Made by a program: the position numbers and the translations under genes. From contig NZ_BMLK01000029.1 in NCBI RefSeq assembly GCF_014645195.1, positions 1 through 39,328 on the forward strand: a stretch of 39,328 bases of DNA. The letters are read 5' to 3'. Below the pieces are notes generated by a model, which worked only from the letters and a program-made list of their open reading frames with translations, was not told the DNA's origin and made no database searches. This DNA is from Novosphingobium indicum. GTDB taxonomy: Bacteria; Pseudomonadota; Alphaproteobacteria; Sphingomonadales; Sphingomonadaceae. Of the stretch, positions 31,648 through 39,328 are shown piece by piece (positions within the stretch are counted from its first letter, which is position 1; each line of letters starts with the position of its first letter).

Positions 31648-32961
31648 ATGACCAGCACCACGCCCACACGAGACGCCCTGGGCCTACCGATCTTCAAGGA
31701 GCACCATCAGGTGTCGCCGGCCGAGATCGCCATCGGCGTGATCATCGGCCGCACTTCGGAATTCTTCGACTTCTTCGTCTACGCCATCGCTTCGGTGCTG
31801 GTGTTTCCGGCGCTGTTCTTCCCCTTCGTCGATGCGCTGACCGGGACGCTGTGGTCTTTCGCGATCTTCTCGCTGGCCTTCATTGCCCGGCCTTTCGGCT
31901 CGCTCGTCTTCATGGCCATCGACCGCGCCTATGGCCGCGGCACCAAGCTGACGATCGCGCTGTTCATGCTGGGCGGCTCGACGGCGGCCATTGCCTTCCT
32001 GCCTTCCTACACCGATGCGGGCATGACCTCGATCTGGCTGCTGGCGCTGCTGCGGCTGGGTCAGGGTTTCGCGCTCGGCGGCACCTGGGATGGCCTTGCC
32101 TCGCTGCTCGCGCTCAATGCGCCCGAGGACAAGCGAGGCTGGTATGCGATGATCCCGCAGCTCGGCGCTCCGTTCGGGTTGATCGTCGCCAGCCTGCTCT
32201 TTGCCTATATGGTGGCCTCGCTTTCGGCTGCCGACTTCCTCGACTGGGGCTGGCGCTACCCCTTCTTCGTGGCTTTCGCGATCAACGTGGTGGCGCTCTT
32301 CGCCCGCCTGCGCATCGTCGTGACCAGCGAGTTCGAGCACCTGTTCCGCACGCGCGACCTGCAGCCGGTCAGCGTCTCGTCGACGATACGCACCGAATGG
32401 CGCACCATCGTGATCGGCGCTTTCGCTCCGCTGGCAAGCTTCGCGCTGTTTCACATGGTGACGGTGTTCCCGCTCTCGTGGGTCTATCTCTTCACCCGCG
32501 AGACGCCGACGAGCTTCCTGCTGATCGAGGCGGTCGCGGCGGCTTTCGGTGTCGTCGCGGTGGTGGCTTCGGGGAGGCTTGCCGATGCCTTCGGCCGCCG
32601 CCGCCTGCTCGGCGCCTGCGCGGTCGGTATCGCCGTGTTCTCAGGCTTCGCGCCGCAGCTTCTCGATGCCGGGACCGTGGGTGAGATCGTCTTCATGGTC
32701 GTCGGCTTCGTGCTGCTGGGGCTGGCCTTCGGGCAGTCCTCGGGCGTTGTCGCCTCCGGCTTCGCGACCGAGCACCGTTACACCGGTTCGGCTTTCACCA
32801 GCGACCTGTCGTGGCTGCTGGGCGCCGGTTTCGCACCACTGGCCGCACTGCTGCTCTCGGTGAACTTCGGCCTCATCGCCTCGGGCGCCTATCTGCTCTC
32901 CGGCGCGCTGGCGACTCTGATCGCGCTCTGGCTCAACACCGAACTCGCCGGCCGCAAGTAA
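31648..32961 (+). CDS. MFS transporter, metabolite:H+ symporter (MHS) type
   Basis: A 437-residue major facilitator with twelve predicted membrane segments. The MHS family opening GRTSEFFDFFVYAIASVLVFPALFFP and the motif IARPFGSLVFMAIDRAYGRG in the first cytoplasmic loop are clear. A second copy of the loop motif (ASGRLADAFGRRRLL) starts the C-terminal half. MHS members import dicarboxylates, osmolytes or aromatic acids; the substrate is not evident. It is divergent from cyoA, sharing an upstream region with an FNR-type box. Only a weak GAG-type ribosome site precedes the ATG. Confidence 0.93.
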   Translation: MTSTTPTRDALGLPIFKEHHQVSPAEIAIGVIIGRTSEFFDFFVYAIASVLVFPALFFPFVDALTGTLWSFAIFSLAFIARPFGSLVFMAIDRAYGRGTKLTIALFMLGGSTAAIAFLPSYTDAGMTSIWLLALLRLGQGFALGGTWDGLASLLALNAPEDKRGWYAMIPQLGAPFGLIVASLLFAYMVASLSAADFLDWGWRYPFFVAFAINVVALFARLRIVVTSEFEHLFRTRDLQPVSVSSTIRTEWRTIVIGAFAPLASFALFHMVTVFPLSWVYLFTRETPTSFLLIEAVAAAFGVVAVVASGRLADAFGRRRLLGACAVGIAVFSGFAPQLLDAGTVGEIVFMVVGFVLLGLAFGQSSGVVASGFATEHRYTGSAFTSDLSWLLGAGFAPLAALLLSVNFGLIASGAYLLSGALATLIALWLNTELAGRK

Positions 32962-32968
32962 GCCGCTT

Positions 32969-33005
32969 CCATCCTGTTCGCATGAGAGCCATGTGGACAG
33001 GATGG
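32969..33005. terminator. Long hairpin after the MFS gene
   Basis: A 16-bp stem with a 5-base loop: 32969-32984 pairs with 32990-33005, the outer 9 pairs perfect (CCATCCTGT/ACAGGATGG) and the inner part with two G-U pairs. It begins 8 bases after the MFS stop. No T-run follows, so it may be a Rho-assisted terminator or an insulating structure. It lies just before the LexA box of imuA. Confidence 0.5.
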
Positions 33006-33014
33006 CCATGAATG

Positions 33015-33029
33015 GAACATAATAGGAAC
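33015..33029 (+). promoter_or_regulatory. LexA (SOS) box upstream of imuA
   Basis: GAAC-ATAATAG-GAAC is a perfect match to the alphaproteobacterial LexA site GAAC-N7-GAAC. It lies about 30 bases before the imuA start, the usual place for LexA control of the imuA-imuB-dnaE2 cassette. Confidence 0.88.
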
Positions 33030-33057
33030 ATTAAAGTGATTCGAGATATGTTCCACC

Positions 33058-33966
33058 ATGCTTGCGGACCAGAGCGATACCTGCCTGAAGGCGCTTTCCG
33101 CGCCTGACATCGACGAGTCCGGCTTTCCCTGGCCGGCCCGGGGGCTGCTGCACGAGATCCATGCCGACGCCACAGCGCTTGCGGCAGCGATGGGCTTTGC
33201 GCTGGGGGCGATAGACCGGGCCGGGGGAAAGCCCATTGTGCTCGCCCGCTGCCCGCGCCGCGCGGTGATGCGCGTCCAGCTTTACGGAGAAGGGCTTCAG
33301 TCGCTGGGCGTCGATCCGGCGCGGCTGCTGCTCGTCGAAACGAAGGACGAGGCGGCGCTTCTGCAGGCAGGGCTCGATGCCGCGCGTTGTGGCGGGCTGG
33401 GCGCGGTGGTGCTGGAGACCTGGGGTAATCTGCCGCGCTACGACCTCACCGCCAGCCGCCGGCTGGTGCTGGCCGCCGAGAAATCCGGCACGCCGGTCAT
33501 CGTCCTGCGCGGCGATGCCGTGCCCCGTTCCAGCGCCGCGCACAGCCGTTGGAGCGTCCGCCCCGCGCGGTCCGTCCCGCTGCTCGCCGATGCGCCGGGT
33601 TCGCCTGCCATCGAAGTGGAACTGTCCCGCCGGCGCGGCGGCCCTGCGGGGATGCGCTGGCGGCTCGAATGGGGAGACGAGAACGGAGGATATTTCCATG
33701 CAGAACGCGTCGATGCCGCGCCGGTATCTGGCGCTGTGGTTCCCGTGGCTCCCGTGCGAGCGAGTGCGCCGGGAGGCCGGGCACTCGTGCTCCACGCCTT
33801 TGGCGCTCGTGGTACGGTCGGGCAACGCGCTGCGCCTCTCGGCCGTGGACGCGCAGGCGGCCCGGCTGGGCCTTTCGCCGGGAATGACACTGGCCGACGC
33901 GCGGGCGCGCTGCCCGGAGCTGGAGAGCCTGCCGCACGACGAGCAGACCGATACGCACACGCTTGA
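33058..33966 (+). CDS. imuA: ImuA (SOS mutagenesis cassette protein) with out-of-frame C-terminal extension
   Basis: A 302-residue frame. The first 213 or so residues are ImuA, a RecA-like-fold accessory protein of the mutasome: a FPWPARGLLHEIHAD start, IVLARCPRRAVMRVQLYGEGLQSLGVDPARLLLVE, and the GMRWRLEWG ending that usually closes the protein. After this the frame does not stop but runs another 269 bases over the start of imuB. That adds about 88 Ala/Gly/Pro/Arg-rich residues which look like shadow coding. Either the normal stop was lost or this strain carries an extended ImuA. It is the first gene behind the LexA box. Confidence 0.88.
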   Translation: MLADQSDTCLKALSAPDIDESGFPWPARGLLHEIHADATALAAAMGFALGAIDRAGGKPIVLARCPRRAVMRVQLYGEGLQSLGVDPARLLLVETKDEAALLQAGLDAARCGGLGAVVLETWGNLPRYDLTASRRLVLAAEKSGTPVIVLRGDAVPRSSAAHSRWSVRPARSVPLLADAPGSPAIEVELSRRRGGPAGMRWRLEWGDENGGYFHAERVDAAPVSGAVVPVAPVRASAPGGRALVLHAFGARGTVGQRAAPLGRGRAGGPAGPFAGNDTGRRAGALPGAGEPAARRADRYAHA

Positions 33967-35215
33967 GCGGCTGACGGCGCGCATGGTGCGCTTCACCCCC
34001 ATGGCCGCGCTCGATCCGCCCCACGGCGTGATGCTCGACATTACCGCCTGCGCGCACCTGTTCGGCGGCGAGGCGGAACTGGCGCGTCAGGCCATGGCCG
34101 AAGCGGGCTTCACCGCGCGCCATGCCTTTGCGGATCATGCTGCTGCGGCACGCGCGCTGGCGCGGTTTGGAAGCGGTGAGGGCGATGTCCGTGCCCTGCC
34201 GATTGCCGCGCTGGAACTGCCAGAGGATGCGCTTTCGGGCCTGCGCCGGGCGGGTCTGACTACACTGGGCGACCTCGCGGTCCGGCCGATGGCGGCACTG
34301 GCCGCGCGTTTCGGTGAAGGGACGGTGTCGCGGCTGCGGGCGGTTCTGGGCGAAAGGGATACGCCCCTGACACCGCAACGCCCGCCCGTTCGGCTACGCG
34401 CACAAGTCCGCTTTCCCGAACCGATCGGGCGCACCGAAGACGTGCTCGACGTTATCGAGACTCTGCTGACGGAGCTGTCGCGGCAGATGGAGGAGCGTCG
34501 TCTGGGTGGCAGGCGCTTTGTCGTCAGGCTGGAGCGCACCGACGGCGCACGGCGGCGCTTGAGCGTCGATACCAGTGTGCCGAGCCGCGATCCGGCGCGC
34601 ATCGTGCGGCTGTTTCGCGAGCGGATCGAAACCTTGTCCGACCCGCTCGATCCCGGTTTCGGCTTCGATGCCGTGGTGCTTGGCGTGACGCGCGCCGATC
34701 CTCTCGATCCGGTCCAGTCGGACATCGCCGGAAAGGCCTCTGCCGAGGCGGAGGGCATTGCCGTACTGATCGACCGGCTGACGACCCGGTTCGGGGAGGG
34801 CGGCGTTCTGCGCCTTGCCGCGCGCGATACCCATCGGCCCGAGGCGGCGCAGCGCCATTTGCCGGCCCTGCGCGCCCAGCCGAAGCCATGGAACGAGCCG
34901 CCGTCGCAGCCACGGCCGCTGTTCCTGCTCGATCCCCCGCAGCCGATCACGGCCATGGCCAGCGTTCCCGACGGCCCGCCGCACCGGCTGCACTGGCGCG
35001 GACGCACGCACCGGCTTGTCCTCGCAGAAGGGCCCGAGCGGATCGCCGCCGAATGGTGGCGCAAGCCCGATGGCCATGTGCCGGGCGAGGCCGGGTTGAC
35101 GCGCGACTACTACCGCGTCGAGGACGAGGAGGGCGCGCGCTACTGGGTGTTCCGCCACGGCCTCTACGACGAGGCCGGCAATCCGCGCTGGTACCTGCAC
35201 GGCCTTTTCGCATGA
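33698..35215 (+). CDS. imuB: ImuB, inactive Y-family polymerase of the SOS mutasome
   Basis: A 505-residue Y-family DNA polymerase homologue. The first catalytic acidic motif is replaced by RYLALWFPWLP, and the region of the second (GVMLDITACAHLFGGE) lacks the paired acidic residues, as in known ImuB proteins. A helix-hairpin-helix-like stretch (ALSGLRRAGLTTLGDLAVRP) and a little-finger domain follow. The last part (WWRKPDGHVPGEAGLTRDYYRVEDEEGARYWVFRHG) is the ImuB C-terminal segment. It acts as an adaptor linking DnaE2 to the sliding clamp. GGAGGA precedes the ATG, which lies inside the imuA frame. The stop overlaps dnaE2 by ATGA. Confidence 0.93.
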   Translation: MQNASMPRRYLALWFPWLPCERVRREAGHSCSTPLALVVRSGNALRLSAVDAQAARLGLSPGMTLADARARCPELESLPHDEQTDTHTLERLTARMVRFTPMAALDPPHGVMLDITACAHLFGGEAELARQAMAEAGFTARHAFADHAAAARALARFGSGEGDVRALPIAALELPEDALSGLRRAGLTTLGDLAVRPMAALAARFGEGTVSRLRAVLGERDTPLTPQRPPVRLRAQVRFPEPIGRTEDVLDVIETLLTELSRQMEERRLGGRRFVVRLERTDGARRRLSVDTSVPSRDPARIVRLFRERIETLSDPLDPGFGFDAVVLGVTRADPLDPVQSDIAGKASAEAEGIAVLIDRLTTRFGEGGVLRLAARDTHRPEAAQRHLPALRAQPKPWNEPPSQPRPLFLLDPPQPITAMASVPDGPPHRLHWRGRTHRLVLAEGPERIAAEWWRKPDGHVPGEAGLTRDYYRVEDEEGARYWVFRHGLYDEAGNPRWYLHGLFA

Positions 35216-38200
35216 TCTACGCCGAACCCGTCGCGGCCACCGCCTACAGTTTCCTGCGCGGCGCCTCGCATCCCGCCGAGATGGTGGCGCGCGCCCACGC
35301 GCTGGGCATGGCAGGCATCGGCATAGCCGACCGCAACACGGTGGCCGGTGTGGTGCGCGCGCATGTCGCATGGAAGGATCTGGGCGGGCCGGGCAGCGGC
35401 TTTCGCCTGCTCACCGGCGCACGGTTGGTCTTTGCCGACGGAACGCCGGATGTGGTCGCCTATCCCGTCGACCGTGCCGGATGGGGGCGGCTCACGCGCC
35501 TGCTCACGCTGGGCAACCGCCGCGCGGAGAAGGGCGAGTGCCTGCTGAACCTGCCCGATCTGCTGGACCATGCCGAAGGGCTGGCGCTGATTGCCATGGA
35601 CGGCAGTCCGGACCTGCTCGCCAGCCTGAAGGAGGCTGTCCCGCACCTGTGGCTGGCCGCGACGATGCCGCGCGGCGGCCGCGATGCGCGTGAACTGGCG
35701 CGGCGTAGGATACTGTCGGCTCAGGCAGACGTGTCGCTGATCGCCACCAACGATGCGCTCTATGCCGGGCGCGAGTGCCGGGCGCTCCATGATGTGATGA
35801 CCTGCATTCGCGAAGGCACCAACGTGCAGGCGGCAGGCCGCAAACTCGCGGCGAACGGCGAGCGCTACCTCAAGCCTCCTGCCGAAATGGCGCGCCTGTT
35901 CGCCCGCTGCCCGGAAGCACTGGCGGCGGGTGCCGATCTGTTCGCTGCGATCGCCTTTACGCTTGACGATCTGCGCTACGAATATCCGCATGAGCCGGTG
36001 CCGCCCGGCCACACGCCGCAAGGCTGGCTGGAGCATCTTGTCGACCGCAACGCGCGGGCGCATTTCCCCGATGGCCTGCCGGAGGCCTACGCCCGCACCT
36101 TGGAGGAGGAATACCGCCTCATCCGCGAGAAGCGTTATGCGCCCTACTTCCTGACTGTCCACGACATCGTCGCCTATGCGCGCTCGCTCGATCCGCCGAT
36201 CCTGTGCCAGGGGCGCGGCAGTGCGGCCAATTCGCTGGTCTGCTATTTCCTCGGCATCACCCCCATCGATCCGGTCGAGCAGAAGCTGCTGTTCACCCGC
36301 TTCCTCTCCGAAGCGCGCAACGAGCCGCCCGACATCGACGTCGATTTCGAGCATGAGCGGCGCGAGGAGGTGATGCAGTACATCTACCGGCGCTATGGCC
36401 GCGAGCGGGCCGGGATCGCCGCGACCGTGATCCACTACCGCCAGCGCAGCGCGATCCGCGAGGTGGGCAAGGCGCTGGGGATGACCGACGACGTCACCGC
36501 GCGCCTTTCAGGCACGATCTGGGGAAGCTGGAGCAAGGATGAACTGCCCGAGCAGCGCCTTACCGAAGCCGGTTTCGATCCCGCCAATCCCGAACTGGCC
36601 CAGCTGCGCGATCTGGTGGGCAGTCTGCTCGAATTCCCCCGGCACTTGTCGCAGCATGTCGGCGGTTTTGTGCTCACCGAAGGGCGGCTCGACGAACTGG
36701 TGCCGATCCACAACGCGGCCATGCCGGACCGCACTTTCATTGAATGGGATAAGGACGATATCGATGCGCTCGGCCTGATGAAGGTCGATGTGCTGGCACT
36801 CGGCATGCTCACCTGCATTCGCAAGAGCTTCGACCTGATGCGTGCGCATGGGTTGGGCGACTATTCGCTGGCGACTGTGAAGCGGGAAGACAAAGCGACT
36901 TACGAGATGCTGCAGCGGGCGGACTCGATAGGCACGTTCCAGGTGGAAAGCCGGGCGCAGATGTCGATGCTGCCGCGCATGAAGCCGAAAGAGCTTTATG
37001 ATTTGGTGATCCAGGTGGCGATCGTGCGGCCGGGGCCGATCCAGGGCGGCATGGTCCATCCTTACCTGCGCCGCCGCAATGGCGAGGAAGCGGTCGAGCT
37101 TCCCGGCCCGCCCGGCAGCAAGCACGAATTGCGCGAGGTGCTGGGTCGGACGCTCGGTGTACCGCTATTTCAGGAGCAGGCGATGAAACTGGCGATTGTC
37201 GCCGCCGGCTTTACGCCGACCGAGGCGGACGGGTTGCGCCGGGCCATGGCGACATTCCGGCGTAACGGGACGATGCCGGAGTATCAGGACAAGCTGATCG
37301 AGGGCATGGTCCGGCGCGGATATCAGCGCGATTTTGCCGAGCGCTGCTTCGAACAGATCAAGGGCTTTGGCGACTACGGCTTTCCCGAAAGCCACGCGCA
37401 GGCCTTTGCCTGGCTGGCCTATGTCTCGAGCTGGCTGAAATGCCATTATCCGGCAGTGTTCGCCTGCGCGCTGCTGAACAGCCAGCCCATGGGCTTCTAC
37501 GCACCCTCGCAACTGGTGCAGGATGCCCGCGCGCATGGCGTGGAAGTGCGCCCGATCGACGTGGGAACGAGCCAGTGGAATAGCACGCTGGAAGGCGAGC
37601 GCGTGCTGCGCCTCGGCCTGCGCCAGATCGGCGGGTTTCGCCAGGAATGGGCCGAGGCGCTGGAGGAGGCGCGCGGCATCAGAGCTTTCAGCGACATTCA
37701 GGATCTCGCCGCCCGCGCGAGCCTGCCTTCGCGGGCGATGGCGCTGCTGGCCGATGCCGATGCGCTCGGCTCGCTGGGGCAGGGCCGCCGTCAGGCCGGG
37801 TGGGACGTGCGCCGCCTGCCGCCGAAGCAGCTCTCGCTGTTCGCGGCGATGGAAACTCCCGAACTCGGCGCCGAGCCCGATGCCGCGCTGCCCGCAATGC
37901 CGCTGGCCGAGGAAGTCGTGGCCGATTACCAGACGCACCGTCTGTCATTGAAAGGCCACCCGATGCAGTTCCTGCGCCGCCGCCTGGCGAGCGAGGGCGT
38001 GCTGAGCTGTGCCGAGGTCAATGCCGCGAAGGACGGCGCGCGGGTGCGCTGCGCGGGGGTGGTGCTGGTGCGTCAGCGACCGGGCAAGGGCAATGCCGTA
38101 TTCATCACCATCGAGGACGAGACCGGCGTGGTCAACGCGCTGCTCTGGGCCCGCGATTTCGAGAAGCAGCGTCGCCCCGTCATGGCCGCCCGGCTCGCCG

Positions 38201-38400
38201 AGATCGCGGGCGAGGTCCAGCGCAGCAAGGAAGGGGTGGTTCACCTGATGGCGAAACGGGTGACGGACCGCTCGGGCTTGCTGGAGCGGTTGGACGGGAC
38301 TTTGCCGGCTGATTTGAAGGACGAGCCGCCCGCCGCACCCCCCCGCTCACGCCATCCGCGCGATGTGCGGATATTGCCGCGATCGCGGGATTTTCATTAA
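35212..38400 (+). CDS. dnaE2: Error-prone DNA polymerase DnaE2
   Basis: A 1062-residue C-family polymerase that performs translesion synthesis in the SOS response. The N-terminal PHP domain starts YAEPVAATAYSFLRGASHPAEMVARA. The palm domain has the catalytic aspartates in PDIDVDF at 373-379. A GFGDYGFPESHAQAFAWLAY segment follows, and the C-terminal OB-fold (VRCAGVVLVRQRPGKGNAVFITIEDETGVVNALLW) closes the protein. QLSLF near residue 876 is the family's putative clamp-binding or hinge motif. The start ATG 35212 is coupled to the imuB stop; the longer open frame inside imuB is not homologous. It ends the cassette and is the last typical high-GC gene of the window. Confidence 0.96.
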   Translation: MIYAEPVAATAYSFLRGASHPAEMVARAHALGMAGIGIADRNTVAGVVRAHVAWKDLGGPGSGFRLLTGARLVFADGTPDVVAYPVDRAGWGRLTRLLTLGNRRAEKGECLLNLPDLLDHAEGLALIAMDGSPDLLASLKEAVPHLWLAATMPRGGRDARELARRRILSAQADVSLIATNDALYAGRECRALHDVMTCIREGTNVQAAGRKLAANGERYLKPPAEMARLFARCPEALAAGADLFAAIAFTLDDLRYEYPHEPVPPGHTPQGWLEHLVDRNARAHFPDGLPEAYARTLEEEYRLIREKRYAPYFLTVHDIVAYARSLDPPILCQGRGSAANSLVCYFLGITPIDPVEQKLLFTRFLSEARNEPPDIDVDFEHERREEVMQYIYRRYGRERAGIAATVIHYRQRSAIREVGKALGMTDDVTARLSGTIWGSWSKDELPEQRLTEAGFDPANPELAQLRDLVGSLLEFPRHLSQHVGGFVLTEGRLDELVPIHNAAMPDRTFIEWDKDDIDALGLMKVDVLALGMLTCIRKSFDLMRAHGLGDYSLATVKREDKATYEMLQRADSIGTFQVESRAQMSMLPRMKPKELYDLVIQVAIVRPGPIQGGMVHPYLRRRNGEEAVELPGPPGSKHELREVLGRTLGVPLFQEQAMKLAIVAAGFTPTEADGLRRAMATFRRNGTMPEYQDKLIEGMVRRGYQRDFAERCFEQIKGFGDYGFPESHAQAFAWLAYVSSWLKCHYPAVFACALLNSQPMGFYAPSQLVQDARAHGVEVRPIDVGTSQWNSTLEGERVLRLGLRQIGGFRQEWAEALEEARGIRAFSDIQDLAARASLPSRAMALLADADALGSLGQGRRQAGWDVRRLPPKQLSLFAAMETPELGAEPDAALPAMPLAEEVVADYQTHRLSLKGHPMQFLRRRLASEGVLSCAEVNAAKDGARVRCAGVVLVRQRPGKGNAVFITIEDETGVVNALLWARDFEKQRRPVMAARLAEIAGEVQRSKEGVVHLMAKRVTDRSGLLERLDGTLPADLKDEPPAAPPRSRHPRDVRILPRSRDFH

Positions 38401-38449
38401 AAGGAGAGGCGCCTAACCTTTGTATCATTGATTCAACGAGGGAAGCGCA

Positions 38450-39305
38450 ATGTTCAGTCGGAAGACGACTTTCGTTATTGGAGCCGGTGCATCTTGCGAG
38501 CTCGGACTTCCATCCGGGGATCAGCTTAAAGATAACATTCGGGATGTGTTGGTAACGACCAACGAACACGCCTTTCGTTTTTCTGATGAAGCACTGCTTA
38601 ATAGCCTTCGTTACATGTTTCCGCGCTTGCACACTGATGACCAAGCAGAAATTCGAAAAATGGAAGCCGCAGCCGAGCGAATTAGACGCGGCCTCCCCAT
38701 GGCTCAATCGATCGACAATTATCTACATACCCATCAAGGCGACGACGCTGTCAGAAGATTAGGTATGGCTGCGATCGCGCGCGTTATCCTTCACGCGGAA
38801 CGAAAATCCTATCTATTCGGTTCTGGCCGGAGTTTTTACATGGATGCACACTACAGAGATCAAGAGCTGCCTAGCCTAGAGCACTCTGAATTACAGAAGT
38901 CGTGGTATGTGCCGTTCGCACAGCTGCTGTTTTCTTTGGTCGCGAAGGCAGAGCCGCAGCGAGCATTCGAAAATGTGCATTTCGTTATATTCAACTATGA
39001 TAGGTGTTTGGAGGAATTCTTGTGGATGGCGTTGCAGGCTTATTTTGATCTAAGCATCTGACGCAGCGGCGATTTTGTCTGATGTGGAATTTATCCATCC
39101 ATATGGCTCACTCGGACCTCTCCCGTGGCAAGCAGGTCACGAAGCATCAAACATCCCTCTTGGCGGTGCAAAAAACCTAAACCTATTTAAAGTTGGCGAG
39201 AGCTTGCAAACTTTCACTGAAAGTGTGCAGGGAGATACGGGTGCACAGGTAGCGAATGCTGTAGCTGGAGACCCGCAAAAACCGGTAGCGTTTTGGCGGG
39301 TATGA
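38450..39305 (+). pseudogene. SIR2-like family protein, frameshifted and cut by the window edge
   Basis: The first frame (38450-39061) gives 203 residues with the SIR2-like nucleotide motif FVIGAGASCELGLPSG, a SIDNYLHTH segment, and FNYDRCLEEFLW, then a TGA. One base on, the next frame reads SDAAAILSDVEFIHPYGSLGPLPW, the expected continuation in this family, and runs to 39305. The two halves join with a single-base shift near 39054-39059. It is therefore a broken gene, a sequencing error, or a rare programmed frameshift. A second disturbance may exist near 39300. SIR2-like NADases of this kind often act in phage defence (inference). Its base composition is clearly more AT-rich than its neighbours, which suggests transfer. 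GAGGGA lies 7 bases before the ATG. Confidence 0.75.
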
Positions 39306-39328
39306 TGATTCATTGGAGGGGCGCGATC

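Noticed and set aside
34888..38400. A longer dnaE2 starting inside imuB
   Set aside because: The extra residues are shadow coding over imuB; DnaE2 homology begins at the ATG that overlaps the imuB stop.
1..39328. tRNA, rRNA, riboswitch, IS element, CRISPR or attachment site
   Set aside because: I looked for T-loop motifs, terminal inverted repeats, transposase motifs and regular direct repeats and saw none that hold up by eye.

Overview
The window is high-GC, densely packed DNA whose gene families and linkages point to an alphaproteobacterium of the Sphingomonadales, perhaps Novosphingobium-like. The genus is an inference from gene content only. Most genes sit in tight operons with ATGA or TGATG stop/start overlaps. 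I found no rRNA, tRNA, insertion sequence or CRISPR array.

Left part (1-8.3 kb): a leftward five-gene operon of two SnoaL-like/SDR pairs plus a third SDR. Both paired SDRs carry Phe where the catalytic Tyr should be. A rightward pair follows, a TreT-type trehalose glycosyltransferase and a GalT-like nucleotidyltransferase. Next come a leftward zinc alcohol dehydrogenase and a luciferase-like oxidoreductase with an apparent internal deletion.

Middle part (8.5-20.4 kb, rightward): a three-gene ABC export system (adaptor, permease, ATPase); egtD-egtB for ergothioneine; an orphan membrane protein resembling ActF of alternative complex III; the Ku-LigD end-joining pair; and an OPT-family transporter.

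Metal-stress block (20.4-24.5 kb): a complete bufferin locus. bufA2-bufB-bufC runs left and bufA1-doxX-sigF-nrsF runs right. Both directions start from perfect GTAACC-N16-CGAA promoters of the Caulobacter SigF type, arranged back to back in about 80 bp. The locus encodes its own ECF sigma factor and membrane anti-sigma factor, so it looks like a self-contained metal-responsive regulon.

Respiratory block (24.5-31.5 kb, leftward): cyoABCD (bo3-type ubiquinol oxidase), a SURF1-family gene and the redox two-component pair regB-regA form one run of seven genes. A perfect FNR/FixK palindrome lies upstream of cyoA. An MHS-type MFS transporter is transcribed divergently.

Right part (33-38.4 kb): the SOS mutagenesis cassette imuA-imuB-dnaE2 sits behind a perfect alphaproteobacterial LexA box. 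imuA overlaps imuB by an unusual 269 bp. Immediately after dnaE2 the base composition becomes visibly more AT-rich. A SIR2-like gene, probably defence-related, starts there and is broken by a frameshift before the window ends, which suggests the edge of an acquired segment.
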